A stretch of DNA of 64,000 nucleotides from Aurelia coerulea (GCA_039566865.1 CM076956.1:12845511-12909510), one strand, 5' to 3'. Positions 34,773 through 46,999 are shown, numbered from the stretch's first letter. A program made the numbers and translations. Notes: generated by a model not told the origin, from the sequence alone.

Positions 34773-35239
34773 CTATTTGGTCTAATCAACCGTCTCTGGC
34801 ACTGAAAAGGACCAGAAATATCGGCGACAGAATGATAAACACCGATATCTGAACCAAAGAAGCAATGAACAGAAATTCCATGCAAAAACTTTCATAAGAT
34901 TGAGGTCTTTCAATTGCCAAAGTCCAAAATCATGTGAGATCTATTCATAAGAAAGAAAGTGACTTACGATATCAGAGTAAAGGATCTCCTACTAAAGGAC
35001 TAAAGCTACAACTGTTTTAAACGCCTTAAATTCGATTGTCTTCAGACGCAGTATTCTTTGGAACGCTATATCCGATGAGATAAAAGTCAAGCCAATCTAT
35101 AGCCTAGATCTAGACTGATGACATTCGTCTAAGTTTTGCTCCATTGAATTGAATTGTTGATCCAACGTAAAATAAAATTGTGGAATGAGGACAATTGTAA
35201 ATGCAGCATCTGCAATTAACTGAAATTTTGAATAATGTA

Positions 35240-35845
35240 CCGGGTGTCCCAAAAAATGTATACGGATTTGGTTGACTCCAGCGTTTTGAATTTAGCTTTA
35301 TTCAATGTCTAATCACTCTAAAAAATGTTCCTCGATAGTTAACTTGAACATAGATACCTCGTTTGTTGATATTGGTGCTTTGAGAGCAGACATGTTAAGC
35401 TTGAAAGCTCAAATTTGCCTCGTCCTGCAAACCAGAGCTTTGGCCTTTTGGCCTAAGCAATTTCTTAAGGCACAGCGTATAAATCAACGATAGACTTAAT
35501 AAAATTTGAACAATATTAGATATTGTGTTATTCTGTTTTCCAGAAGTCCCCCCCCCCCCAGTCACCCATTGGGAAGTTTCTTAATTTTTAATTAATTTCA
35601 GTTCTTAATTTCGATGTGCTTCAGGAATTTGCTTAGGCCAAAAGACCAAAGATCTGGTTTGCAAGTGGACGCAAATTTGAGCTTTCAAGATTGATATCTC
35701 TGCTCTCAAAGCACCAATACCAACAAACGAGGTATCTATGTTCAAGTTAACTATCGAGGAATATTTTTAGAGTGATTAGACATTGATTGAAGCTAAATTC
35801 TACTGGAGTCAACCAAATCTGTATACATTTTTATGGGACACCCGG
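35240..35845. mobile_element. 606-bp long-armed MITE, Tc1/mariner-like
   Basis: Ends CCGGGTGTCCCA..., flanked by TA at 35238-35239 and 35846-35847. The arms are about 225-250 bp (35240-35490 and 35622-35845), with landmarks GGTTGACTCCAG, CTATCGA.GAA, AACAAACGAGGTATC and TTGCTTAGGCCAAAAG. A poly(C) run sits in the centre (about 35548-35560). No transposase. The terminus resembles the CAGGGTGTCCCA end at 5716, suggesting a related transposase family. Confidence 0.8.
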
Positions 35846-35847
35846 TA

Positions 35848-37760
35848 GTTTTGTACATAGGTGGTCAGAATTAGTTACCCTATTCTTAGAGTAAGACCAT
35901 ATTTACACTGTACCGGTACAATTTTGGCCCGCTACAAAGTTGTTACGGTTCAAGAGCGTTAACACTGCTTCAAAACAAGAGTTTTCTATCGATAGAAGGA
36001 ATAAAAGTGTTACGGATAAGCAGGAACAGTGTAAATGTGAGTCTGAGCCGTTACACTTTAATTACGGATCTAAAATTACACCAGTACAGTGTAAACGAGG
36101 TCTAAACCACCGTATGTTTTTTGTATCCAACTTTCGATAAATTATTTATCATTAATCTCAAAACAAGTGAGCTTCTCCCAACCCCAGAGGACTAACAAAA
36201 TGAAGATAAGTAGCCCACTCCTTCACCAAACTGCTTAGTTCTCATGACATTTATTTCAAAGTCACTTGAATGCATCATACAAATGTGTCATATAGTTCGC
36301 TATCAGTGGTCGGTCAAAAAGGAAGAACTGTGGCATACTTGATATGAGATATGAGGCCAACATTCGGTGCTTTCATCTTAAATCCCGAAACGCCCTCTTA
36401 AACCCCGAAACAATCTCTTACACGTCTACAAATTTCGGTCAAAGCGGTGATATTGGATTTTTTTGATGGGCAATATCACACAGACGCTAACCTGTTTTTT
36501 CGAAAATGAAAGTGTCGTTTTGAAGATAAATCTTTGTACTTTACAGAGGAAACAAGCAAACATTCATATCTCCTACGATTGCTTGGATATACGTGGATTT
36601 TTAACGAGCACTTTTTGACAGCTTGGGCGAAGCCACCAAACAAAAAGCAGAAAACAATGGATAACAATGGACATGTGCGGTGTTATCAGACTTTGTTTAC
36701 AGTTTGGCGACGGAGCCCCCTTAACGGTAGGTCTACTGACGAATGGAACTCTGAAAACGCCGAATAAACCCCCGAGGGCTTATTTCGCAAAAATATTTTG
36801 CGGTGGGGTTTATTCGAGGGGGAGGGGTTATACGAAGGTGGGGAATCATTCGAGGACTTACGATAACCACCATGTTGATGCACTGCGCAAGGGATTGTTC
36901 TGCGCAAGGGGTCGTTCACAGACACGATTCTTACACAATTAAAAAAACGATAGCAAATTCGACAGCTCGTTCGACAGTGCCAATCACTTTGCAACCTCTA
37001 CGACAATAAGGCTGGGCTTGACGACAAAGAAATTAATCTAGGCCTAAAGAGCCAGGCACCCTGGTGACAAAAGCATTGAAAAAATGATCCATTTTAATCA
37101 TCTTTGAGTGTTCTCACACGACGCAGTTATCAACTTGTGCCGGTTACCGCCGGTTACATTTCCAAATACTACCGTTTTCAAGTTGTGCCCGGAAAAAATT
37201 GTGCCGTTTTCGTGTGAACTGGAGGCCTATCCGTAACGATTTAGCATTTAAAACTGTGACGGCATCATGTGAAAGTAGTCTAACATCAACTTTAAACACC
37301 GCAACTTAGAGGCAGACATACCGCTACGTTTGTCAGTGGCTATCCTTTAAGCGCTTCCAGCCAACGCGAAAGAAAACAGAAAAACAGGCCGGTGTACAGA
37401 GAATCAAAATGATTAAAACAAAGCTGCACAAACCTCAAGGGAGGATCAAATTCATCGGCATCTTCTTGATCGGTGCTACTTACAGAAAGTGATATCACAG
37501 GCAACACAATTTCACACAAGGCAGACTTGACATTTCTCTTCCCTGGTTCAGTCATTATTGATAACAGTAGGCTGCAACAAAATATAAAACGCTATGAATG
37601 GAGACCAAGTGCACCTGCTACACGAAAAATAGCATATAAGGCACAGTACAAGACTGGATAATCAATAATGCATCTAGCATGAGGTGCTCGTTATCAATTA
37701 ACATCTTCTGGTATTTTAGGGGCGACTATTATCATCGTCGAGGGGCGTAACACTCTCTGA
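35848..37760. other. No recognisable gene
   Basis: Several overlapping open frames near 36530-37010 and 37340-37660 show no domain. The words CCGTTACACT and CAGTGTAAA recur around 35900-36100 (ACACTGTACCGGTACA.. and ..ACCAGTACAGTGTAAACG are partly inverted), hinting at a decayed foldback. Confidence 0.4.
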
Positions 37761-37872
37761 AGATCTAGCCTGCACGCAGACTCTGGTTACGCCGAAGTAA
37801 GTTTAGTTGAATTGAATTCGAAACTTACTTCGGTGTCACCAGTCGAGTCTGCGCGCAGGCTACTGAAGATCT
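37761..37872. repeat. 112-bp palindrome
   Basis: AGATCTAGCCTGCACGCAGA pairs with TCTGCGCGCAGGCTACTGAAG.. and CGAAGTAAGTTT with AAACTTACTTCG around a 16-bp centre. The motif CTGC.CGCAG is shared with the hairpin at 441-569. Confidence 0.75.
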
Positions 37873-38184
37873 CGTACACCGTTGGCAAAATATCCGTATA
37901 AAATCCCTGAAAATCCTATTGTGTTAAGAAATCCCGTACGCTTTTTTTGGAAGATTGATGCACCCCTCGATTAGCGTGATGCTGCTTAGGGTTTTAGGGA
38001 TAGATAAAATAAAGGCTGTGAAACATCAAGCTTGTGTGTTTTTTCATTATTCTATTTGAAGTAGGCTAAAAACATTTCTAGCTGTTTATCGCTAATTTAC
38101 GCTCCTATCTATGCCGCATCCAGGCACAGGACCCCCACTCGAAAGTCCCTTCCAAATGACGGCGAGGTAAGTTGCTTGGTCACC

Positions 38185-38270
38185 CATCCGGATTTTGATC
38201 TCACGTGACAAAGCTAAACTTCAGTTATCTAGCGGAAATTGTGTAAGCCGCTCGGCCACTTACACCACAA
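38185..38270 (-). tRNA. tRNA-like sequence (Leu/Ser type), likely pseudogene or SINE head
   Basis: The minus strand reads GTGTAAGTGGCCGAGCGGCT, the D-arm/A-box of class II tRNAs, followed by an anticodon-arm-like stretch (AACTGAAGTTTAGCT). The B-box region (GTGAGATCAAAATCC) is a poor match to GGTTCGAATCC. I read it as a decayed tRNA or a tRNA-derived retroposon. Confidence 0.35.
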
Positions 38271-38518
38271 GTTAAGTTCCAAGTTAAGTTAAAAGCTTTG
38301 TATTAGGCCCTGCTCACAATACTCCGTCTTCAAATGAAAACAGAAAAAGATCTTTCATTCCTGCCGTATGTACGCTAACGGTCGGGGTTAAGAAAAGTAC
38401 AAAATGGCATAGTAAACGATTAATGTCGTACCCCTCTTAGAATTGCTCTTATGAAGAGGCTTTGGTTTCTGAATGAACACGAGCTTGGCAGCATCGTTCA
38501 TTTGCATCTAAAAAGCTA

Positions 38519-39417
38519 AGTTCTAGATCTTTAGAAAAATTAATGTAAAATTCTATGGCCTATTTCTCTGAACCGAATTACTTGACAGAAACTTTGATAA
38601 CTTTGCTGTCATTCTACCGTTAGACTTTTCAAACACCTTCAATATTTTCAGGAATAGAGTGTAGTTCCTTTTTATAAGAATTCAAGCATAGCTTTGAAAA
38701 AAGATAAAACCATCACAATTTCTAAACTGCTTGAAGAAACATAGACTACACTCATTTTTTATTATAAGAAACCGCTTATAAGAAACGGTAGGCTCAATTT
38801 TTCGAAAGCTAAGAAACAACCCTAGCTGAATTGAAAAAGCTAAGAAACTTTAGTAATTTACAGTTTTAATTTTCCTATCGCACACACAAATGTTTTGACA
38901 TTGTTCAGTTATAGCAACTGTTTGGACATTATTTTGAGTGCGAATTATGTTATTTACTTGCTTTGAGATCTTACTAAGTAATTTGGGAACCCTTTAGACA
39001 ATAAACAAAATTAACTCTACACTTCCGGCATCAAAGATATAAGAAACACGTAAGAAACTTTTGGTAGCAAAGTGGCCCAAAAAGTTAAGAAACTGCCTAC
39101 CAGCCCCGGACCTTAGTTTCTTATAAAAAAATGAGTGTATTCTCCAAGAATGTCATATAGCTTATGAATGTCTACAATATGGTAGCATAACCCTTTCATT
39201 CTTTTAGGTCACGATTTAGAAATCTGACCACGTCAGATCCTCAAATGAATTGATTTATAAGATACATCGTAGTAAAAAAAATATTAGGTTTCAGAAAAAG
39301 TCTAATGGTAGAATTGTAGCAAAGTAGCAAAAGTTTCTTTCAAGCTATTTAATTCGATCAAATAGATCATTGAATTTTATATCAACCCAGTCAAAGATTT
39401 GAAACCTATGCTGCATC
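38519..39417. mobile_element. Foldback element D, copy 1, interrupted
   Basis: Homologous over its length to 53762-54288: shared words TTCTACCGTTAGACTTTTC, CCATC.CAATTTCTAAACTG, GAATGTCTACAATATGGTA and the right end TTGAAACCTATGCTGC. It is split by the MITE at 38749-39137. The left terminus is too diverged to place exactly. Confidence 0.65.
38749..39137. mobile_element. 389-bp MITE, 'TTATAAGAAAC' family, inserted in element D
   Basis: Ends CACTCATTTTTTATTATAAG.. and the complement ..TTATAAAAAAATGAGTG, flanked by TA at 38747-38748 and 39138-39139. Other copies are 47743-47865 (partial), 55014-55421 (complete, TA-flanked) and about 58731-59007 (right end). The words AAGAAAC/GTTTCTT recur throughout. 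Non-autonomous. Confidence 0.8.
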
Positions 39418-39575
39418 AAAACATGATCAAAAACTAGAAATAACATTAGTCAGTGAGAGCGGCGTGTTAGGAATTGAAATCAAACTGAACCAACATATGG
39501 AAACAAAAGTTGATAACAGGCCTTTCTCGCTAATTTTGTGATCTGGAGATCTATGCTTGCAACCACTCCCCCGTC

Positions 39576-39769
39576 TCAATAGAGCTTTTAGCTATTCTAC
39601 AAAAGAGCCTGGATCGAGCGTTATTTTTATACATTTCTTCTATGCGCAAGGTTCGATCGAGTGGCGTTAGAGCTTCTATCACTATTGTGCACATTCGAAA
39701 GTTCTACAAAATCTAGCAACCTAACGTTCGATTCTGATTCTTTCCAGAATAGCTAAAAGGTCTATTGTC
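39576..39769. mobile_element. Short foldback, 'AGACCTTTTAGCTATTC' family, copy 2
   Basis: CAATAGAGCTTTTAGCTATT and ..AATAGCTAAAAGGTCTATTG are inverted ends of a 194-bp copy with degenerate arms. Same termini as 27104-27675. Confidence 0.7.
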
Positions 39770-40078
39770 ATTCAGTAACTGCTTTGTGGTTGTTCACTTG
39801 GAATTATTGACAACTGCAATAACGCACGAAGGCTCTTTGTGATGACAATCGAAATCAGACAAGTCGACATTCCACAAAAGACAATACACAGATTAAAATG
39901 TTTCATGATTGTGTGATCACAACTGGTTGTTTATAAACAATTTCCTTTCACACCGGCTGGCTAATCTTGACATCGCAACGTTCTAATTCAGGAGGAATAA
40001 GATACGGCTTCGCCGCAACAATCAATCCGTTTTGGTTCTGCACATTCAAGGACTGATTCGTAACGACATAATTAAGGA

Positions 40079-40435
40079 AACAAGGATTGATTTTGTAACC
40101 ACAATAGCATCAGCTTCTTTTGATTGACACTGCAATTCAATGCGATTAGCCATTACTGACAAAGGAAATTCTCTCAACCAGAAATTCAAAACAAACGAAC
40201 AAACAAAGCCGCAAAACTTGCTCTGAAACCAGCAGGGCAAAGTGTCGTCTTGTGCACGCGAAGAATGGTTTTTAAGAGAAGCCACGGGCTTATAGTGAAA
40301 GAATTTAAAGATATGCCAGGCGGATTTTGTTTACTTGATGCAGAAACCGAGCATAAGGCATTGCAGCTCTCTCATACCTTCCAGGTGCCTGAGAAAGCAA
40401 CTCGCTTTGCCATCCTTCGGATCGGACGTTAAACT
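40079..40435. mobile_element. F-family remnant (left arm)
   Basis: Shares AACAAGGATTGATTTTGTAAC, GGAAATTCTCTCAACCAGAA and GTTTTTAAGAG with the foldback at 49248-52014. The right arm is missing; the copy ends near a block (TTAAACTAGGAGTCCCATG) that is also found at about 11403. Confidence 0.6.
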
Positions 40436-41000
40436 AGGAGTCCCATGCTCAGATGCAGCATGCAAAATTAGCTAGGAATAGCTAGGAATAGTTTCAACCT
40501 TGTCAAAAACAAAGTAACAAATGACTGAATGAACACTGGTTATGTTTTTGCGAAAACACGCAGAAAGCACAAATAGATATGTTTACGCAGGATCAGAGCG
40601 TCTGACATACGTTTTACTCATCCAAAAGGACAGCTGCGATACAATCTTGGATTTATTCTTCCGTTTAAACCACATTCGGCAAAATCTTACGTTTATTTTA
40701 AAATACTAACTGAAACCGAACGAGTAGCATTCAAAAACCTGGTGGATTTCCAGGACCTGTGGCGCCTATTGGACATCACAAATTCTCTAAAATGACGCAG
40801 CCAATGCAAAATTTTTACGGTATTATTTCAACAGCATTAATTGTAGACCCTCGGGTCTTGCCTTAGTCTCTCTCTCTCTATAGCAAAGAACTAGAAATTG
40901 TTACATTACGATGAAGGATCACACCATGCATACTTTAATGGAAGAAATTTTCGCAGGAAGAAATTTTTCGCGCTCTTGGCCGAAATTGCCCATGGTTTAA

Positions 41001-41170
41001 TCCGCAAAATTCCCTAAAATGCGTAAGTCGCTAAAGTTCATTCCCGCAAAATATCCGCAAAATTCGCTAAAATGCGAAAGTCGCTAAAGCTCATTCCCGC
41101 AAAATATCCGCAAAATTCCCTAAAATGCGAAAGTCGCTAAAGTTCATTCCCGCAAAATATCCTAAAATAG
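41001..41170 (+). repeat. 53-bp tandem repeat, three copies
   Basis: Starts at 41001, 41054 and 41107 with TCCGCAAAATTC(C/G)CTAAAATG and CGCTAAAGTTCATTCCCGC in each. Exact 53-bp period. Confidence 0.9.
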
Positions 41171-41678
41171 AATCATGATAAATCATGAGCTTCCCCGATA
41201 ACTATATAAAATTAATGATAAAGATTTCTCAAAAATATAGAACATTCATTTACGTTTCGCTTTCGCTTCATGAGAACTAACCTTACCATAATTGGGGGGC
41301 CTACCAATCATTCTGATGTCTTGTTGAATTTTTGATTTTGTGATGGCTTGGAGCGGCACTTTATTGTAACACTACAGAATTTTGCAACAGACCAATCGTT
41401 GAAATAACGCTCGTACAGAAGTTTCTACTGATCAATTTCTAAATCCCCAAATCAGCCTGAAAACGTATTCTCTTTGTCCATTCATGTTGAGTCTTTAGAA
41501 AACTTGATCGATATTTTTATTTCATCATTTTCATTGTTTTCGAAAGCGACAATTTCAAGAAACTCGCTTCTTGCTCTAAAAACTGAAAAAAGAAAAAATT
41601 GCAAAAATCCTTGAATCTAATTCAGGCTTTTTGCTACAGATTAAGTCATAAATCTTCAAAATCGGTCCAGCGTACGAT

Positions 41679-42032
41679 TTATCGTGGCCCCATCGTGGCC
41701 TGCCAAACGTGCATAGTGTATTTTGGCGCACTCCGTAGCTTCAAAAGATCTAAGTTTAGGTCATTCAGTAGGTCATCAATGCGTTTTGAAGAGAGGGAAA
41801 TGGCGGTATCATCAGCATATGCTGACATGAGACTTTTGCAGGGGAAAGGCAAACCATTGACGTAAATCAGGAATAAGAGTGGAGCAAGACAAGAGCTTTG
41901 AGGAACTCCACAATTTATTCCCTTCACATCAGAGGGAGTGCCAATATCTAGCCTGATGCAAAATTGTTTACGATTATCCAAGTATGGTGTAAACAAGTAA
42001 TGTTCCAGGCCAGTCATTCCATACATTTTCAA
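41679..42032 (-). pseudogene. Non-LTR reverse transcriptase fragment (palm domain)
   Basis: A 117-codon minus-strand frame with RT motifs in order: YLDNRKQFCIRL, GVPQSSCLAPLLFLIYVNGL (motif B region, with the usual Gly after GVPQ replaced by Ser), and MSAYADDTAI, which holds the catalytic YADD. It then becomes the RIDDLLNDLNLDLLKL helix typical of LINE RTs (CR1/L2/jockey-like). Both ends are missing. The RT would have copied LINE RNA at a nicked target; this piece is a relic, although its frame is still open. Confidence 0.8.
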
Positions 42033-42134
42033 TTTTTTCAGTTTTTTGATCAGTTCTTTTAGGCCTTGAACTCATAATTGATTATTTCAAAAGAAAGACT
42101 ACAACACGAGAGCTAATAACTAATAAGGGGGCCT

Positions 42135-42490
42135 AGGAGATATATATACCGGTATCATATATACCGGGGATGTGCTATTTTTTGGGGTGTCTCTTTTCAG
42201 GCAGAAAATAGATTTTAGGGTGTCATTTTTGGTTAGATCACAAATAAATTTTGGGGTGTCATTTTAGAAGAATAGTTCTTTAGGGTATTAATTTTGATCT
42301 AATTTCATATATTTTATATACAAATTTCATATATTTTGAATTTTTGTCACAATTTTGGGTATATATTTTGAATGCATGCCCCGTGAATTCTTGGGTATGG
42401 TTTTTGGAAAATCCATACATTTAAGGGTTGATTTCGCAAGTCAAAATGGTACAGCCCCGTCATTTGGCTATTGAAGTTACCCCCCCCCCA
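42135..42490 (-). repeat. G-tract repeat family c, copy 1
   Basis: TTTTGGGGTGTC-type phrases recur (near 42180, 42220, 42255) with GGGGATGTGCTATTTTTTGG at one end and a C-run at the other. Inverted homologue at 60868-61207. Confidence 0.7.
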
Positions 42491-42669
42491 TTTTTACATT
42501 TTGCCCCCCTTGTGGAGTGAGACCCAACACAGCACTGCTCATATCCAGTGCCTTCATGAATATTTTACAATGACTTTCTGTGAGTGAAGCCTTGCCACTC
42601 TATCTAGACATTTACTCAAGTACCTTCCAACAGCCTACCCTGGGTACCAGACTCTCTATTTTAGTTATA

Positions 42670-43090
42670 GAGAGTCTGGCACCACTCAGCATATGCACAT
42701 GCGGGAAGGTAAGTCCGATATTGTTTGGGTCAGAATATTGGCGAAAGTGATATTTTTGGGTCAAAATAAACTGAAATTATGTTCTTGATATTTTTGGGTA
42801 TCAGATATAGTCAAAATCATGATATTTCTGGGTCAAAATAAACTGAAATTATGTTTTTGATATTTTTGGGTATCAAATATAGTCAAAATCATGATATTTC
42901 TGGGTTCTTTAGATGCAATCCTGGTCTCAATTTGCATCGTTTCAGGATACTTTATATTCGTTTACAAATGTCAAGGTATAAAATGAGCTGATATTTTTGG
43001 GTTGCAATGAAGCTAAACTGATATTTTTAGGTTTCCTGAAAATTGGTCGGACTGACCCCCCCACCCGTAAGCGAATGTGCTGCCCAGGGG
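42670..43090 (+). repeat. G-tract repeat family b, copy 3, with internal 71-bp duplication
   Basis: Same family as 11740-12085. A segment containing TTGATATTTTTGGGTATCA and ATCATGATATTTCTGGGTC occurs twice in tandem within about 42765-42905. Bounded by G/C runs. Confidence 0.8.
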
Positions 43091-43262
43091 GGGTACTCCC
43101 TAACTTTCAATACGGGGGGGGTCCATGCCACTATTTCTTTGCTGACCCCTAAATATTAAGCCTGATGTTTTGGGGACCCCAAATATTGAGTCTAACGTTT
43201 TGGAGACCCCAAATAGTACCCCTCCTGGGATGTGCTGGGTGCCCCCCCCCCCTGGGCTGGTA
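43091..43262. repeat. G-tract repeat with GACCCCAAATA phrases
   Basis: GGGGACCCCAAATATTGAGT and GGAGACCCCAAATAGT repeated, with poly(G)/poly(C) at both ends. Related words at 43560-43620. Confidence 0.55.
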
Positions 43263-43749
43263 CCCAGGGTACCAATAGTCCAAGAAATACAAGACATAAA
43301 TGGAAATAACGTATAGAAACGTGCTTCAAATTTCCTCGACAAAACGAACAAAGTCTCTTGAAAACTTTTTCCCCATAGTCCTGGCTCCTGGAGCTGCCAT
43401 TTCAAGTGCAAAAAATCCTCTTCTAAATTCAAACTTTGCAAAAGCTCAACAAATGTATTCTGTACAAAAAGTGCAGGCGCCACAGTCAACAGCAGAATTC
43501 TTGACGATAGTCAACAGGTGTATCCATATCTAAATATAACCTAAAACTGGGGATTGATGGGAATTTATGACCCAAAACTGGGGTCCACAAGTCCCTGTAC
43601 TCCGGCTTTGGGTAGCTTCACCCCCAGGCCCATAGTTAATAGTTCACTGGAATTTCTTGACGTTTTTTAGCAGTCTGGGAGTTCAGGCTGAGAACAATTC
43701 ACTCACTGCAAGCATGTCCACCCCCTATCCATACCCCGCCGGACATTAA

Positions 43750-44640
43750 CCCTATTCTACATGGGTAAATCAAGCACCACTTTCTCGTGGGGGGGGGGGC
43801 TAAAAAGCGCCCCCCAGATTTTCTAAGCAACCGTAGTGCCTATGGCAACGCAACTTGGTACACATGATTACCAAGCAATTATGATTCTAAATAGAGCATC
43901 ATATGCTAATTGGTCACATGCTCCGTTGCTAGGCAACGCAAAAACAATGGAAATTTGCTGATTTTGGCTCTCCTCCTAAAAACGTAATATTTTCAACCAC
44001 AAATAGTCAATAAATAACTTTAAAGTTATAATATGATACATATTGAGCGTTCTTAACGAAAAATGCAACAATTCTATTTTTGGAATTCTATTGTTATCAC
44101 AGCTGTCAATGAAAGTCATTGTTCATACTTAAACAAATAAGTTGATGCTTTATTGGCATTTTAAATACGTTTTTAGTAATAACAACCATATGAAATTGAT
44201 CTTGAATTGTTAATTAGTCAATTTTGATCATAATACACTAATTATTTCATATTTTTATCATAAATATGACGTCATATATAAGTATGACGTCATAGATCTT
44301 AAATTTTGCTGATGTTAGCAAAACACAAACATGTATATATTAAATGAAAGTAGACTTCAAGACAAACTGATTGGTACCAATTGCATTGAAATCAGATGTG
44401 TACGAGGAAAGTTATGCATGTTTTACTGATTTTCTGAGAGACCTGTTGCCAAATATGGGCATGTCATAGTCACATGACCAATTATATGACAATGAACTAT
44501 TGTTAATTTGATGCAATATTAAATTTGATTAAAAGTCACCTAAGTTCCAGTGTTTTATCATGCTTAGTTTAAGAGTAATTACAGGAAGTATGGTTGGGGG
44601 GGGGGCCTTTTTTGCCCCCCCCCCCCCATGTAGAATAGGG
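43750..44640. mobile_element. 891-bp piggyBac-like non-autonomous element (TTAA target)
   Basis: Perfect terminal inverted repeats CCCTATTCTACATGGG flanked on both sides by TTAA (43746-43749 and 44641-44644), the signature of piggyBac-type transposition. G- and C-runs lie just inside both termini. No transposase frame. The interior carries GTTGCTAGGCAAC (43925-43937), which matches the palindromic RFX X-box. Confidence 0.85.
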
Positions 44641-44644
44641 TTAA

Positions 44645-45375
44645 AATACAGCGGGGAAATTATAAAGTCAAACATTTCAACGGGGATTAGAAATATATCT
44701 TTTCGCGCGGAAAGGAAATTTTCGGCTGTTTTCTATGATGAAACTTGCATAATTTTTGACGGGGAAAGGGGGAAACAAAAGTTTTAACGGGGAACCAACA
44801 GAAACACGGCGGGGAAGTGTTTAATACTCAAACTTAGCGGGGAAACAAATGTTCTAGGTGAGTCATCCTTCTACCTTGGCGAGGCAATGTTTCAGTGGGG
44901 TCGTTACCGGGGAGGGGGAGGGCTACTTCACTATCGGATCAGACGGGGATGTGCGCCAGTTTTGGCTCGTTTTGACCTGAAAATTCTGGGATTGGGGTAT
45001 ACTTTTACTGTAAAATTTCTGTGATTGGGGTATATTATCACTTGGAATTTCCTAGGATTGGGGTTGACTTGTACTAAAAATTCTGGTAATGGGCATGCAA
45101 TGTCGTCATTGATACAGAACAGATTTGTTCTGCTTGTGACCATATGTGAGAGGATTACCTTACTTTTGCCTTGAAATTGAATGCCCCTTTAACGTTTACG
45201 TGTTTTTGTTACTTCTTCAAAATTCTGGGATTGTGTATACATAGCTGACCTATATTGTGGGATAGGGTATCAATATCTGACCTGACTAAAATTCTGCGAT
45301 TGGGTCATTACAGAAATCCTGGCAGCGCACACCCCTGTATGAATTTATAGTGAAGTCCCCCCCCCCCCCGGGGGT
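44645..45375. repeat. G-tract repeats, families d and e
   Basis: 44645-44930 repeats ACGGGGAAA-like words about nine times. 44940-45375 repeats TTCTGGGATTGGGGTATA-like phrases and ends in a C-run with CCCGGGGG. Same architecture as families a-c, different consensus. No coding frame. Confidence 0.65.
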
Positions 45376-46021
45376 CGTTACTACGGGGTGTATCCATGCT
45401 ATGTGTTACTCGTACTTTTTATAAGCAACCGCTATTGAAGAAAGTCAGGCTCAGGTACTGCTTTATTCTCACTTCTTTCCCGTATCATACTGTATTACTC
45501 GGAAGGTACTTGAGTATCTAATACTTTAAATCGTTTGTTGTGAAATTTTCCCTAGTGAACAGAAGACTGTAGTGGAACTTTTAAAACTTGTAAGAAACTC
45601 TGTGAGCGCACTCAAAATACGATTCTTAGTTTTGAAGATAATTACCATGTACTTCCCTCCACTGCAAACGAAGCGTCAAACCTTGAGTACGGCAACCAGT
45701 ATGACTTGATAAACATTTTGCGTGAGAGAACGTTGGTTTATGCTTTGAAACCCATGTTTACGCTGTGTCTAGTCATGTGTGTAGACTGAAAGAATTTAGC
45801 ACGAGAGATCTTATCACTGATAAATTGATCGTTAATTGCTTTATATTATGCTCACACAATTGTTTCACCTCACCACAAACAGAATTTGAGTGATGAACAT
45901 TTCCCCCCAAAACAATCAGTATTCTCGAGGCTTTTGAAGAGCGTCAAGAGGCCAAAAACTATATTCCATGAACAAACCACAATTGTTTTAACAACGTCTC
46001 TGTGGGCTAAAAACTCATGGA
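45376..46021. other. No recognisable gene
   Basis: Unique-looking AT-rich DNA. No domain in the short frames. Confidence 0.5.
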
Positions 46022-46030
46022 GTTCCCAAG

Positions 46031-46583
46031 AACAAGGACAGATAATGTTACAATAGAACTCGCTACTTTTCATTAACACCTAGATACAAAGCAATTTTTG
46101 ATTGCAGACAAAGGGAATTCCATGCTCGGTTGGTCAAGACATCAACAAAAACAAAGCAAGCCGCAAAAATTGCCCTGACACTCGGGTCACTAGCGCGCGC
46201 TCGTTATCTCTCGGGCATTTTATTTATTTTGTATAGAGAGCCAATTGGGAGGACTCAATTCTAGTACTTTTTAGGCGTAATTAAAACACTTACTGCTCAG
46301 CTCTTGTACGAAAAAAATAAAATGCCTGAGGCAGAAGTTTAGATATATCCTTCTTCTTTCGATATGTGCTAATATTTGCTCTTTAAAACCATTTTTGGAA
46401 TGCACCACGACACGAGCGAGCTAGCGACCCGGGTTTCAGGGCAATTCTTGCGGCTTGCTTTGTTTTTGTTTATGTCTTGACCAACCGAGCATGGAATTCC
46501 CTTCGTCTGCAATCACAAATTGCTTTGTATCTAGGTGTCAATAAGAAGTAGTGAGTCCTGTTGTAACATTATCTGTCCTTGTT
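46031..46583. mobile_element. 553-bp foldback element F, copy 2 (exact 9-bp target duplication)
   Basis: Ends AACAAGGACAGATAATG.../...CATTATCTGTCCTTGTT with nearly full-length palindromic arms. Flanked by an exact 9-bp duplication GTTCCCAAG (46022-46030 and 46584-46592). Arms contain GCGAGCTAGCGACCCGGG and AAAATGCC(T/C)GAGGCAGAA. Non-autonomous MULE-like element. Confidence 0.9.
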
Positions 46584-46639
46584 GTTCCCAAGAGATGTTA
46601 TTTAATTTAATTGAAAAATCTTTCATATGAGAAAATCTT

Positions 46640-46900
46640 TCACATAAAATCAAATGTTTCCGTGGATTTTTGCTCATGGCCCAAAGCAGAAGCATCTGAG
46701 CCTCACTTTCACTGACCAATCAGACGGTGAATAACCGATGAAGACGAAAGAAGCCCGTGGAAGGTTTCAAAATTGACAACAAACTGCTTGAAATATCCCA
46801 TTTTTTTTAAAGAAATCTACTCTCCAGATGTTTGGGTATACAACTTTGGATGCCGGTTAAAATATCTCCAGGGTTGGCGGAGTTATTGCCTCTCCAATAT
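46640..46900 (+). repeat. Dispersed repeat, 'CCGGTTAAAATATCTCCAGG' family
   Basis: Contains GACCAATCAGACGGTGAATA, AAAGAAATCTACTCTCCAGA and GCCGGTTAAAATATCTCCAG. Closest to the copy at 60600-60860. Confidence 0.7.
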
Positions 46901-46999
46901 ACAAAATCGGAGAAGGCTTGTCGAGGCCCGTTTACTTGGTATAAATTCGATGCCCTCAGTGACAGCTGTGACGTTTGCATCTGCAGCTCAAGGACCGCT

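Noticed and set aside
36476..37010. Cluster of overlapping open frames on both strands
   Set aside because: No domain, conflicting strands, no splice context; chance frames are the simplest reading.
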